Shown here: positions 1-9,819 of the stretch, piece by piece
How positions within the stretch are numbered: position 1 is the stretch's first letter
Layout of the letters: every line of letters begins with the position of its first letter
Source of the DNA: Saccharomycopsis fibuligera x Saccharomycopsis cf. fibuligera
Lineage: Eukaryota; Ascomycota; Saccharomycetes; Ascoideales; Saccharomycopsidaceae
Length of the DNA stretch: 64,000 nucleotides
NCBI GenBank assembly: GCA_001936135.1
Contig: CP012811.1
Span: 496,001 to 560,000 of the forward strand
Direction: 5' to 3'
Position numbers and translations under genes: made by a program
Notes under the pieces: model-generated
The model's input: the letters and a program-made list of their open reading frames with translations, nothing else
Told to the model about the DNA's origin: nothing
Database searches by the model: none

Positions 1-1706
1 GCAGCTACCAGCGTAGAATTGGCATTTTCGTTGCCACCAAGCAATATACTATCATCTTGCTCATAAATATCATTGATTTTTTCGTCATAATATTCGAGGA
101 AATGTTCGATATCGTCTTGCTGTTTTTCCAAATAAAGCAAGTTTTGATCAATTTGTGACGATAACTGTTCAGTTTCGAGCACATTGGAATACAATTTAGA
201 TAATTTGTCAGAATTTTCAGTAAGCACACCATCCCATTTGTTCACAGAACTAGAATAACTGTCAAAAAAACTTTGACATGATGATAATTTGTTAGCCCAG
301 TTCTTGATCAAATCTTGTACTGTTTGGTTTTCTAATGACACTGGCTCAGGAGCAACCGTCAAACTCTTGGTTGTAGGTTCATTAGGTTTTTTGGTATCAT
401 TAATGGTAGCTGCAGCATTCTTGCTATCTTTTTTATCTTCTGGTTTAGCACCAAACGAAAAGCCTGTGCTTGATTTGGATTCGTCTTTTTTCTCCGCTGG
501 CTTTGCACCAAACGAAAAGCCTGTACTTGGTTTAGACTCATCTTTCTTCTCCGCTGGCTTTGCACCAAACGAAAAGCCTGTACTTGATTTAGACTCATCT
601 TTCTTTTCTTCAGGTTTGGCACCAAACGAAAAGCCTGTACTTGGTTTGGATTCGTCTTTCTTCTCCGCTGGCTTTGCACCAAACGAAAATCCTGTACTTG
701 GTTTAGACTCATCTTTCTTTTCTTCGGGTTTGGCACCAAAGGAAAATCCAGTACTTGGCTTAGCTTGCTCATTTGGGTTTCCACCAAATGAAAACCCGGT
801 GTTTGTTGTTGCTGCTGCTGGCTTAGCTTGATCTTTATTCGCACTAGCGCCACCAAATAAAGAGCCAGTATTGGCAGTTCCAGTAGCAGTTGGAGTGGAA
901 GAACCAAATAACCCTCCACTTGCTGGCTTGCTATCATTTGAAGCTGAGGCGCCAAATAATCCACCAGCTGCCGGTTTGTTGTCAGTAATAGAAGCAGTAG
1001 AAGAACCAAACAATCCTCCGCTAGCAGGCTGATTTCCAGTAGATGAAGCACCACCACCAAACAATCCTCCGGTAGCTGGTTTGTTACCGGTAGATGAGCC
1101 ACTGCCAAACAATCCTCCACTGTTAGCAGGTTGAGTACTACCCGAAGATCCAAATAATCCACCATTAGTTGTAGCTGCTGGTTTATCACCACTATTTTCC
1201 TGAGGTTTGCTGCTAAACAATCCACCATTAGTTGTCGCTGATGATGATGGAGCACCGCCAAAACTGAACGCTGGCTTACTAGCGCCATCACTAGTACCAT
1301 TCAGGCTAAATAACCCACCACCGCTGCTACTGCCATTGGCATTAGAACCAAAACTGAAAGCAGGCTTGCTGTTATTGTTGTTATTGTTGTTATTGCCAAA
1401 AATACCACCTGTGGACCCAGAAGAAGCACCATCCTTTACGGGAGTGGAAAACAATGAGGGTTTGCCTTGACCATCTTGGTTATTATTATTATTGTTGTTG
1501 TTGTTGTTAAAATTGAAAGTGACTGTTTGGTTATGTTAGTATTAGTGAGCAATTTGCAAGCGAAAAGATAATGACTTTTCAGAGAACCTGATGAGTCTAA
1601 TTCCTGAGAGTAAAAATTGAGTTACCTTGATAAAAATTGCGCCTATCAATGAATATCAATTCTGGTTTTATCAGCTAATGTATCAAAAATACATACATCC
1701 ACTCAT
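1..1706 (-). CDS. NSP1: Nucleoporin Nsp1, 5' part (runs off the left edge)
   Basis: Encodes the FG-repeat nucleoporin that forms the Nsp1-Nup62-type channel complexes and lines the nuclear pore. Exon 1 is only 10 nt (1697-1706, ATGAGTGGAT). A 174-nt intron (1523-1696) follows, and exon 2 begins at 1522, so the protein starts MSGFTFNFN and then an Asn run. The order seen is an Asn-rich start, a GLFG/GLFGS-type region, about seven 19-residue FSFG repeats spaced by charged KPxEKKDESKxSTG linkers, and then the start of the C-terminal coiled coil (VSLENQTVQDLIKNW). This is the Nsp1 order. The rest of the coiled coil lies outside the window. Without splicing, the exon 2 frame meets TAA just upstream and has no ATG, so the intron sets the start. 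Divergent from the gene at 2202. Confidence 0.95.
448..795 (-). repeat. NSP1 FSFG tandem repeat, 57-nt unit
   Basis: About six to seven direct repeats of a 57-nt unit encode FSFGAKP(A/E)EKKDESK(P/S)STG. Neighbouring copies are nearly identical at the DNA level, so copy number may vary between strains. The outer copies (toward 795) are more diverged. Confidence 0.9.
1523..1696 (-). other. NSP1 5' spliceosomal intron
   Basis: Read on the minus strand, the donor is GTATGT (1691-1696), the branch site is TACTAAC (1535-1541) and the acceptor is CAG (1523-1525). Removal joins ATG AGT GGA T to TC ACT TTC and keeps the frame. The intron is 174 nt and the upstream coding exon is 10 nt. Confidence 0.9.
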
Positions 1707-2201
1707 ATTTGTATTGTCAAGTAAATACTAATAAAATAACAAATCAAATCTGCGCTCTAAAAAAAAAGTTCAATTAAAGTTACGTTTAAACGTTGATCAC
1801 AGATAAATTTAATATTTCCAATCCACAAAATCAATCGAAATGTCTCTTGAAGTTTTGATTTAAATATCCGCTACTTGACCTGTCAATGAATAGCAAAATC
1901 AGCACAACCAGCACTCAGAGCTCCTCATCCATGATTCCAGCTATTAGCGCTGAGATTTTGTTTTTTGTTTTTTGTTTCTGAAGAAAAAATTATTTAATCT
2001 TTATGCACGTGACCCGTGGTTTTGTTTTGTTTTGTTTTTTGTTTATGTTTTTGTTATGTACTAACAGTATATCAGATCAACTCCGATGAGATTGGCGACG
2101 CGTATGCTGAAATAGGTGGAGATAGGTACACAAGAAGAAATTGTTGATTATCGTGAAAGAAAAAGGAGTTTGAATATAAGCGTAATGCGCAACTAATCAG
2201 C
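1707..2201. promoter_or_regulatory. Divergent NSP1 / ADIP-like promoter with a CACGTGAC site
   Basis: The 495-bp gap between divergently transcribed genes holds a perfect E-box, CACGTG at 2006-2011, in the context GCACGTGACCC. This is the Cbf1-type core. T-rich and (TTTTG)n tracts lie beside it (1960-2055). No other gene is seen. Confidence 0.45.
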
Positions 2202-3719
2202 ATGAATTACAAAGAAGAGTTCACCAGTATCAAGAAAGCTTCAGACTACATTAATTCTTTACTTCAAGCGAAAGGGTTTCTTGAAGTACATGATCATGAT
2301 CAGCCTGTTACCAGTGAAAAAAACCAGCACAACCATCATGACAAGTCTTCAACGGGGAAATTGAATAACAGCAGGCTTTTGTTTTGCTCTGTTGATTATC
2401 GTCGCTTGATGAACTTTGATATTGATGATATATTGATTTGTAGTACATGCCCCAAGAACGGTGAAAATGATGAAAATCAGGATAATAACAACTTATCAAT
2501 TGACCCAAACCGACTCAAGCGAAAAGTTATTCTCAATGAGTCTCTCGTAAACAACGATAAAAACATTATAAACATAATATACTCACTACTCAAGAATTTG
2601 GAAAGTTCTAGACAGCAAAAAGAATATTTTCTTCAAAAACTTCAAGAAAAAGACAACCAAATTAAAACCCTTGAACTGGAAAACAAAACCAGTTTGAAAG
2701 AGCTAGACATAACTAACCAGAAACTAATGGATAATAAAATGAGTTCACGAGTACAATCCATTCAGATCCATGAACAATCAGTCACTATAGCTAATTTAAC
2801 TTCAGAAATAGCTAAGCTAAAACACTCAAATCATGCCCTAAAGGCAAATAATACAGTTGATCTACGTAGGAAAGATTTGGAGATTTCAAGCTTGAAGGAT
2901 AAATTGCTAGACAAAAAATTCACTTATGCTTCAATTAGTGCTGCTAATAGCCGCAACATTAAAAATGCAAATGTGTCAGTTTCTATAAACACTCTACAAG
3001 CCGCTACTACTGATACTAGTAACAATAACGATGATATAGATAACCCAATGCTAGTACCAGCATCCAACAAGTTTGCTAAAGAATTAAATCATAATGTAAA
3101 TTACGCAATTGATTCTGAACTCGAGAAATTATTATTAGATTCTTCCGATTTGATCTCTAGCTTGACGCAAATCAATGTGGATAACTTGAATTTGATTTAT
3201 CAAACCAAAGATTATGTTGAGTTAATCAATGCCTATCTTTCAACGGTTGTCAGTAATAACTCAGTACTTCAACCTAACGATTTCGACAAAGATGGATATC
3301 ATTTACTAATGCAACAGCACCAACATATTGCTTCTCCACCGCCAAACCCGGTACAGTTTTTCGAAAACCACACATCGTTTCCCATACCTACAACTACCAA
3401 CAACTCAAACGACAATAGCACCGACATGCTTGCATATTTACGCAACACCACTGGAATACAAAACGATCTCGTATTCAACTTGAAACAATTGCACAATCTT
3501 TTGAATGGTGTAGTTTTACAAAGTGAACATAAAAATCAGATAGATGAGGAAAGACAAGCACAAACCGCTAAAATTGAAGAGTTGCAGAAGCAGTTGTTGG
3601 AAGTTACCAAAAACTGGCAAAATGCTATTGATACGATGCAAAAATGGAGAAGGTATCGTGATTTATCTGGTGTATTGGATGATAAAGGTGATGAGGAGAG
3701 AGAGGAGGATCAGGAATGA
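2202..3719 (+). CDS. Coiled-coil protein with ADIP-like N-terminus (Msd1/SSX2IP-like?)
   Basis: 505 residues. The N-terminus (residues about 7-27, TSIKKASDYINSLLQAKGF) resembles the opening helix of ADIP (afadin- and alpha-actinin-binding) domain proteins, the family of fission yeast Msd1 and vertebrate SSX2IP, which anchor microtubule minus ends at spindle poles or centrosomes. A central coiled coil runs from about residue 115 to 250. It is followed by a Ser/Asn-rich linker and a second short coiled coil (about 445-485, rich in E, Q and K). The tail is acidic (DEEREEDQE). The ATG at 2202 is the first in frame. The ADIP link rests on a short motif plus architecture. If it is wrong, this is simply an unrecognised coiled-coil protein. 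Confidence 0.6.
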   Translation: MNYKEEFTSIKKASDYINSLLQAKGFLEVHDHDQPVTSEKNQHNHHDKSSTGKLNNSRLLFCSVDYRRLMNFDIDDILICSTCPKNGENDENQDNNNLSIDPNRLKRKVILNESLVNNDKNIINIIYSLLKNLESSRQQKEYFLQKLQEKDNQIKTLELENKTSLKELDITNQKLMDNKMSSRVQSIQIHEQSVTIANLTSEIAKLKHSNHALKANNTVDLRRKDLEISSLKDKLLDKKFTYASISAANSRNIKNANVSVSINTLQAATTDTSNNNDDIDNPMLVPASNKFAKELNHNVNYAIDSELEKLLLDSSDLISSLTQINVDNLNLIYQTKDYVELINAYLSTVVSNNSVLQPNDFDKDGYHLLMQQHQHIASPPPNPVQFFENHTSFPIPTTTNNSNDNSTDMLAYLRNTTGIQNDLVFNLKQLHNLLNGVVLQSEHKNQIDEERQAQTAKIEELQKQLLEVTKNWQNAIDTMQKWRRYRDLSGVLDDKGDEEREEDQE

Positions 3720-4173
3720 TGACTGATTGCTTATGTTTGATGTTTTCTAATTTTTTTGTTTTTAATGTACTAATAAAAAGATGTATATTATTCAAAGCTA
3801 AAAAGCACTTTTTTGTCTTTCAAATGACAAAACTATTTTTTACAAATAATTGTAAGTTCTAATTTCATCGCTTATTTTGGTGTTATTTTTGATTTGGCTC
3901 TGTTATACAATGACCCATTTCTAAATTAGAATGATATTTTTATCAAAGAGCATCAGGTCTGTCAACTTTCTATAACAATAGTGGTACAAACCTATTACAG
4001 CCCTATCGAAAATGCAAGAAACTTTCTATTAAATCGTGAAAAGACTGGCCGTTTTATTATATAACAATCCAGAAATATGAATTAAGCTAAAACATGTAAA
4101 GAAACACGAAAAGAAAAGGAAAGATACAAACATATCATTGCATAATGACAAAAGACAACCAAATGCACAATGT
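3720..4173. other. Convergent intergenic region
   Basis: This is the 3' flank shared by the ADIP-like gene (+) and RSA3 (-). It is AT-rich, with AATAAAA near 3770 as a plausible plus-strand processing signal. No gene is seen. Confidence 0.5.
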
Positions 4174-4980
4174 TTAGCGATAATTCACAATAGTATTCAA
4201 ACTCTCATAATCAAAAATATTACCACCTTCTTTAAGCAAAGTTGCTAAGATAGGCAATGAGAACTCATTCAAATCACTAGCGGTTCTCAACACGTCCAAA
4301 TCAGCATCATAGTCAGACATCATTAAACTAAGATACTCGTCAAGCAATTCATTCTTTTTCTCTTTTTTACTATTGTTAGCATTAACATTGTCATTACTTT
4401 CGGTGAGACTAACTTCCTTTTGCTTCTTATCATTTCTGAGAGGCAAATTTGATTTAGCAAATTCATGCAAAAATTGTTCAGACTTCGTAATTGAATGACT
4501 CAAACTATTGAAATTCACTGCTTTATTAATATTGGCATTTCTGTTAGAATGAGCGTTGATCACGTTCAATTTTTCCCGTAGTTCATTAGAAATTGTTGAC
4601 TTTTGATTTTGTTGTTGTTGCAGTTGTTGTTCATCAGATTCTTCAATGACATTACGTAGTGAGATGTTTCTATTTTTTGGTTCATGATGTCCTGATACGC
4701 TCTGTATCGTTTGTTGTGACTGCTGCTGCTGCTGCTGTTCTTGTTGTTGCTGCTGTTCTTGTTGTTGTTGCTGTTCTTGTTGTGGATAACCATTTGCTGC
4801 CTTTAGTTTTATTTTTTCTCGCTGCTGTGCATTATCATTTACTTCCTGATCTTCATCTTCATTACTGCTTGCAGAAGAAGAATCACTGTCCTCAGAGGAC
4901 GATGAGAAATCTTCAGTTCTTCTCTTCTTTCTTCTTCTTGATCTTTTATTTACGGGCCTTTTTTCTAATGTTTTAGACAT
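4174..4980 (-). CDS. RSA3: Ribosome assembly protein Rsa3
   Basis: 268 residues. Rsa3 is a nucleolar factor of the Npa1/Dbp6 complex that acts on early 60S pre-ribosomes. The N-terminus carries a basic KRSRRRKKRR stretch followed by a Ser/Glu/Asp-rich acidic run, the typical Rsa3 start. The conserved C-terminal domain covers about the last 60 residues and includes LLDEYLSLMMSDYDADLD and LKEGGNIFD. In between lies a long low-complexity insert with three blocks of Q/E repeats (residues about 66-88) and an Asn-rich part, so the protein is longer than baker's yeast Rsa3. ATG at 4978-4980. An A/T block at 5097-5113 in the upstream region resembles an RRPE ribosome-biogenesis promoter element. Confidence 0.85.
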   Translation of the reverse strand: MSKTLEKRPVNKRSRRRKKRRTEDFSSSSEDSDSSSASSNEDEDQEVNDNAQQREKIKLKAANGYPQQEQQQQQEQQQQQEQQQQQQSQQTIQSVSGHHEPKNRNISLRNVIEESDEQQLQQQQNQKSTISNELREKLNVINAHSNRNANINKAVNFNSLSHSITKSEQFLHEFAKSNLPLRNDKKQKEVSLTESNDNVNANNSKKEKKNELLDEYLSLMMSDYDADLDVLRTASDLNEFSLPILATLLKEGGNIFDYESLNTIVNYR

Positions 4981-6505
4981 TGTTGTTGTGTAATGTTTTA
5001 TAGATATGACTTGATATGTCTTGGTTGTTTCAAAATGAATGGTGTATATAATTGATTCGTCACTTATAAGAGATGATGTTTAGATTAAATTGAAAGAAAA
5101 AAAAAAAATTTTTTTACTGCTTCTGCGCTGCTCATTGCATGAGACAGTGTACTTTAATTACTTTGCGCGCTACATGTATATCATGGATCTTAAGACTGAA
5201 CTGCCGTACTTTGCCGGCACTTCCATCAGATTAAAGAATGAAAAGAAAATCATAGTTGCTACAAGTAAATATTAAAAACGGCTAGTGTTTGAAGTGAGGA
5301 GGTTTTGGGCTGTCAGCTGGTGTCTCTAAAATAGCATTGCATGTCAAACCAGTTCTCATAGCAATGCGCTGCATGCAACTTAATGATGGACATAAAGGTT
5401 CATGGTAATCCGTTCCTTTCCATACCTAAAGTCAAGCCTTTTCTATTTATTTGGACAAATTTTAATAGAGTGTGGCAGCTTAGCACACAAAAGCCATTAA
5501 ATGTTAGTGCAGACATTACAGGCATGGTGCAATAAGCTAAAGAGCACTTTAGAAGCAGAATATGAGAGTGAAGAAGATCAGTCCATCAATGGCAGTGGCA
5601 CAAGTGCTAACAGTGAACTTATGAGTAGATATGTTAGTTGCAGAAAATTATGACATCAAAGAATGCAATTTTTATAGAAGACAAAACTGAGAAAGGATAA
5701 TGACAGTCGACAAATAGACAATACTAGAAGTAGCTAAAATAATATGATGAGCCCTGATCGGCATCCTCAACTTGATGTAAATATTTTAGATGACCATATT
5801 ACCAAAAGAGTATCATTTGGTAGTCGACAAAGGTCTGCTTCAGATACAAATACTGTGCTGATTTTGGAAGATGACAATCTTTCAAATTTGGTTTCATTCA
5901 ATAAGTTCTCCACGGTTCATCGGGCAATAGTTAGAATTGAGGATAGTGACGAGGGACGTGGCCTGCTTCGAATTTGAATGGTCAATACGCAGCATTAGCT
6001 TAGTGACTTATAAGCTATCATTGAAGACTTATTAATAAGCATTTTGTACAATGGGCTATGAAAAAAAAATAAAGCCAACTGAATGTCAGCAGTTGTATAG
6101 CTATTCATATATTTACGCGTTTTTCATCATGAGCACATTCTCCTGAAATAGTCGTACATCAATAATCGGGGTTCAAGACACCCCCAGACTCACTTCCCCG
6201 TACGTCGTCGTACCACATACGGAAATCCTTTTTGAATCTGGGGGTAGTTCTTTATATTCGTGTCCGGGTAAATTGTCGGACATATACAAAGTTGACATTA
6301 GCGATGATGATGACGTTTTAAAGCACATAGACTGTTCAGCATCGGCTCAGTCCATCAAAGTATTAATCCATTTTAGGCCACTTTTACGAGCATATTATTG
6401 AACGTGCTATTGATATCATTTCAATTGCCTGACCAAGTTTTCTATATCAAATATTTTGACATTTTAACTTGTATTCATCATTATCAATTATCATACAACA
6501 GAAAC
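4981..6505. other. Intergenic region with coding-like scraps
   Basis: Upstream of both RSA3 (-) and VPS51 (+). Three short plus-strand open stretches look coding-like but do not join: 5501-5653 (50 aa), 5744-5977 (77 aa) and 6147-6401 (84 codons, no ATG). They are listed separately as a possible pseudogene. An A/T block (5097-5113) lies in the RSA3 promoter. Otherwise nothing is recognised. Confidence 0.5.
5501..6401 (+). pseudogene. Possible decayed gene, unrecognised (three open pieces)
   Basis: Three open stretches share one strand. 5501-5653 starts MLVQTLQAWCNKL and is followed by an acidic Ser-rich part. 5744-5977 starts MMSPDRHPQLDV and contains KRVSFGSRQRSAS. 6147-6401 has no ATG and contains SPYVVVPHTEILFESGG and VDISDDDDVL. 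The composition is protein-like, with acidic clusters and charged Ser-rich motifs. No splice signals join the pieces, so decay by stops and frameshifts is the simpler reading. I recognise no family. Chance open frames remain possible. Confidence 0.3.
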
Positions 6506-7181
6506 ATGTCTGGTAGTCCCGAGCCTGCTACTGTGCTATCATATCGCAAATCTCTGAGCAATGATGGTGGTAGCAGCAGTAAAGAACGTTCCGTTACTGA
6601 AAAAGTTGATAATCAGAATCGAAAAAGCCGAAGAGAGGCCTTGAAACAATTTTACCACTTACGCAAGCAACAAGAAGCAAATAGTAAAAACGGGTCAATA
6701 TCGGAATCTGCTCTAGATTCTGGATTCATTTCAAATTCAATTAAAAATAACAATACTGGTGATAGTGAGATTAATAGGCTATCATCTTTAAATGTGGGCC
6801 AAGTTGATAGAAAAGATTTTGCTAAAGATAATAAACAAAGTAACACCAATAATAGTAGCGCTAACAACAACACAATCGACAACAAGAACCTCACAAAAGA
6901 GGTAAATGAAATTCTTAAATCTGCAGACTTGAAAGATTTGGTGGCACTAGAGAATAAAGTGCACTATGAAATTAATAGTAACAAATCTCTTATAAAAAAT
7001 ATTATTTATAATAATTATTTTGAACTCATTAAAATTAATGGATACTTAAGTGAAATGGTACTTAAGAATGGCCAACAGCAAAAAGGCAAGAAAAGTGCAA
7101 ATATCAATAATAGCAGCAACGGCAATAGTGTCATTTCATTGCTGCGGGATTCTGATTTGGAAGGTAGTGGAAATGATAACG

Positions 7182-7239
<58 letters not shown>

Positions 7240-7522
7240 GGTAGTAACAGACACAATTGCTGATGCCAATCTTAGCACCTCTACGACCACCTCCCCTGCT
7301 GACAATGCTTTACAAAATATAAGTACAAATAACATTGCAAATTTGAACTCGAAAGACCGAGAAAGAGAGTGGAAACAGTTGGGTCTAATTATGTCTCAAA
7401 AATCAGATCAGAATGTTGCAAAAGTGCATGTATTGGATAGTGTGGCAGGACTTCAGCATCGATTGAAAAAAATTGAAAGTATGAGCTCACAAGTTGGGTC
7501 ATTGAATTTTGTGAAGCAGTGA
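6506..7522 (+). CDS. VPS51: GARP complex subunit Vps51
   Basis: 338 residues from the ATG at 6506. The open frame extends upstream only to a TTG. Vps51 is a subunit of the GARP tether (Vps51-54) and links endosome-derived vesicles to the trans-Golgi. The diagnostic N-terminal motif RKSRREALKQFYHLRKQQ (about residues 38-55) matches the Vps51/Vps67 family. The second conserved helix (VNEILKSADLKDLVALENK through NYFELIKINGYLSEMV) lies at about 133-190. An Asp run encoded by (GAT)18 interrupts the middle (about residues 227-244). The C-terminus (LQHRLKKIESM) is a short coiled coil. Much longer than the baker's yeast protein because of Asn, Ser and Asp tracts. Confidence 0.85.
7184..7237 (+). repeat. 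(GAT)18 microsatellite encoding poly-Asp in VPS51
   Basis: An uninterrupted 54-nt trinucleotide run in frame with the gene, so length change by slippage would not shift the frame. Confidence 0.95.
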
Positions 7523-8948
7523 TTATTCATATGCGTACACTGGCTTTCTCTTCCTTTTTTTTTTTTTTTTTTTTTTTTTTGATATCTATAGAACATTTAC
7601 CCAATAATACTCTCGAGTGTCCTTTTGATATTTATTTAATATTGTGATTTATTCTACATACGTTTGCATTGCTCTTTTTAGCAACTAGCCCTATAATATG
7701 TGACTTAAACGATTTGTAGCATGTAGAATCACTTTGTTATGCGGTATTTCGAAAAAGCATATATATTTTGCTTTTAATAAATCTTGACCTTATCCAATTG
7801 AGGTGATATTAATTTCATGGCTTTTTCAGATGATTTAAATTATAGATGTAGCCGTTTTCAAAATTTGCGTTTTATGTTCTGCTCTTTTTGGTTTACTTCA
7901 ATTAATATTCCACTAAACAGACACCCCAGGAAAGTTGTAAGTGATGGAATAAAGCAGAAACTAAGTATAGAATATACTTCCAAGGCCCCAGATGCATAAA
8001 AAGTAATGTTTGGTACTATTGAGTAATTATTATCATAATTATTTGTATATCACTGACCAAAGACTTCATGTCCGGCTTTGATATACCTTTGGCCGCGCCA
8101 GCACCGCTTGTGTATGCACAATTGGAGCCACCGTAAAGCAGTAGCAACAATGAGGTTTCAGGCTGATGATGATTAGACGTGCAGTAAACCACCTAATGCA
8201 GCGTTTTAAGAGCTTGATCAGAAACCCGGAAGTTATTGCTTGTAGAATTGTGTTTTTGTACCAGTCTCTTCATCTGAGTATCTTGGAATTAGGCTAGAAA
8301 GCATTGTAGATTTTGGATCAACAGGAGGCTCGAGGCAAATGGAAACAGTGCGAGTACTTTATGACGATATAGATGGGATCAGATCGCAAGGCCTAACGCC
8401 ATAATTGTGTGCACTTGGTGCCGTGGGAGTTGAATTTGAAGTGGTTTAACACATTTGATGTACAATATACAATATATAGCATTCTTTCACGTGTGCAATT
8501 CTCATTCCGTATGGTAGTAATGTAGTTGTTTGCGTGCAGTCATAATGTGCTTTTGAAAGGAATACATCAATGTGTTTTAGGTGCTTGTTGGAACTTATTC
8601 ATTCAATCTGAGCTAGTAACGCCAGGTAAACATATATCTACACTTCACATGTTGAGGAGTACGCACACATACATGCATGTGTAAATTTTCCGCAACAGGT
8701 AAATCGGGTCCGAGCATATTAACCATACGATTCAGCTGAGTCATCAAAAGAACATTCCTCCGTTAATTATCCAATGAAACTTAAAATGACAGCTTTTCCC
8801 TAAACAGTGTAGGAGCTCAGTTCTCTCAAATTGTTATTATAACTCGCTAAGTTTGCCGGTGTTACTTGTACAACTAACTAACAGTTCATATACGGTCACA
8901 TAATGTCCCAAAACACCCCGAGAAGCAGGCTGAGCTAAGCAGCAAAAA
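7523..8948. other. Gene-poor region with coding-like fragments
   Basis: Begins with a T-tract (about 7556-7580). Two plus-strand fragments look coding-like without being genes. About 8050-8145 reads KDFMSGFDIPLAAPAPLVY. 8246-8404 (52 codons, no ATG) contains SSSEYLGIRLESIVDFG and VRVLYDDIDGIRSQG. A 60-aa ORF at 7817-7999 starts at ATG but resembles nothing I know. These may be further gene debris next to the MET12-like pseudogene. Confidence 0.4.
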
Positions 8949-9456
8949 ATGGAATAATTTCATCTCATTAAAGTTCTTTCCACCAAAGACCGGGAGGGGC
9001 AAAAGAAACACATTTTAAGTATTCAAAGAATGTCCAAAGATATAAATCCTTTATTTTTGCTTGTACTAATACGAGCAGAAAAATTATTGATGGTGCGTTA
9101 GCTAGGGCCAAGCAAGGGGGAATTAGGAAATTTTTGGCACTTAGAGAAGATCTTCCCAGAACTAAAGTACTAGATGATATTGAAGATATGGCAAAAGCAT
9201 CATCGGCAAAGGCGACTATAAAGATAGGAGCTCTAAAAATGGGATTTTTTCTGCTGTGGGCTTGGTCAAGCAATAAATAAAATAGTACGAAAATTATTTT
9301 TCCCTTGGGGTGGCTGCATATTCCGATGGTCATGTTGACGGAGCTGATGATTCAAATCAAGATTTTCAACGTGATTTGTCTTTATTGGGGAATAAAGTTA
9401 CCCTAGCTCGTTGGTATTCTACTAATCCAACGCAATCCTGTCAACATAAACATTAA
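8949..9456 (+). pseudogene. Methylenetetrahydrofolate reductase (MET12-like) pseudogene
   Basis: Three blocks match yeast MTHFR in the right order. 8953-9019 reads FISLKFFPPKTGRGKRN, the N-terminal barrel strand. 9038-9280 carries the CTNTSRKIIDGALARAKQG segment followed by LALREDLPR, where functional enzymes have CTNT...LALRGDPPR. 9288-9456 carries LGVAAYSDGHVDG and then DFQRDLSLLGNKV. Stops follow blocks 1 and 2, frames differ between blocks, and the roughly 50 residues between blocks 1 and 2 are deleted. The CTNT and VAAYxxGH forms are closer to Met12 than Met13. It cannot encode an enzyme. Weak echoes may continue to about 9650. A functional copy should exist elsewhere in the genome. Confidence 0.85.
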
Positions 9457-9819
9457 CGGCAATATTAAGCTACTAGTAATCAGGTCAATAAGATGGCAAT
9501 GCTAGGAGAGACTGCGAAAAGCCTGTTCTTGCATTAGAAGCAAAGAGGCACCATTTCAATAAACCGCGTTTTCTCTGTTGGTATAATCCAGTAATAATGC
9601 CTTTTTCAATTATCTGCACCATGTTTATCAGTTATTGAGTTCACACAACAAGCTACAAAGTTTCAAATATATCTGTATTCTGGCAGCCAATTCATTCATT
9701 CATGGTAAACATCCGCATCCACTCTTATCGGCCATTTTACTGCGAACGCTTACAAAAGGAATAGCCAAAGCATTGTATATTTGACATACTATATATGGTA
9801 TCAAAGTCAAATATACCAC
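9457..9819. other. Intergenic region downstream of the nuclease-kinase gene
   Basis: Lies between the MTHFR remnant and the stop codon of the minus-strand gene. Too diverged to assign, although a few words (near 9590-9620, VIMPF) could be MTHFR debris. Confidence 0.3.

Noticed and set aside
448-795. CRISPR-like array of direct repeats
   Set aside because: Repeats are in-frame protein-coding FSFG units with no spacers, in a eukaryotic gene.
289-831. 180-codon plus-strand ORF with AGFAPNEKPVLG repeats
   Set aside because: Antisense shadow of the NSP1 FSFG repeats. The minus-strand frame carries the FG motifs and coiled coil.
6398-6505. N-terminal extension of VPS51
   Set aside because: Begins at TTG. 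The conserved part and a usual ATG start at 6506.
8968-9333. 121-codon minus-strand ORF
   Set aside because: It is antisense to the MTHFR remnant, whose plus-strand blocks match the enzyme in order.
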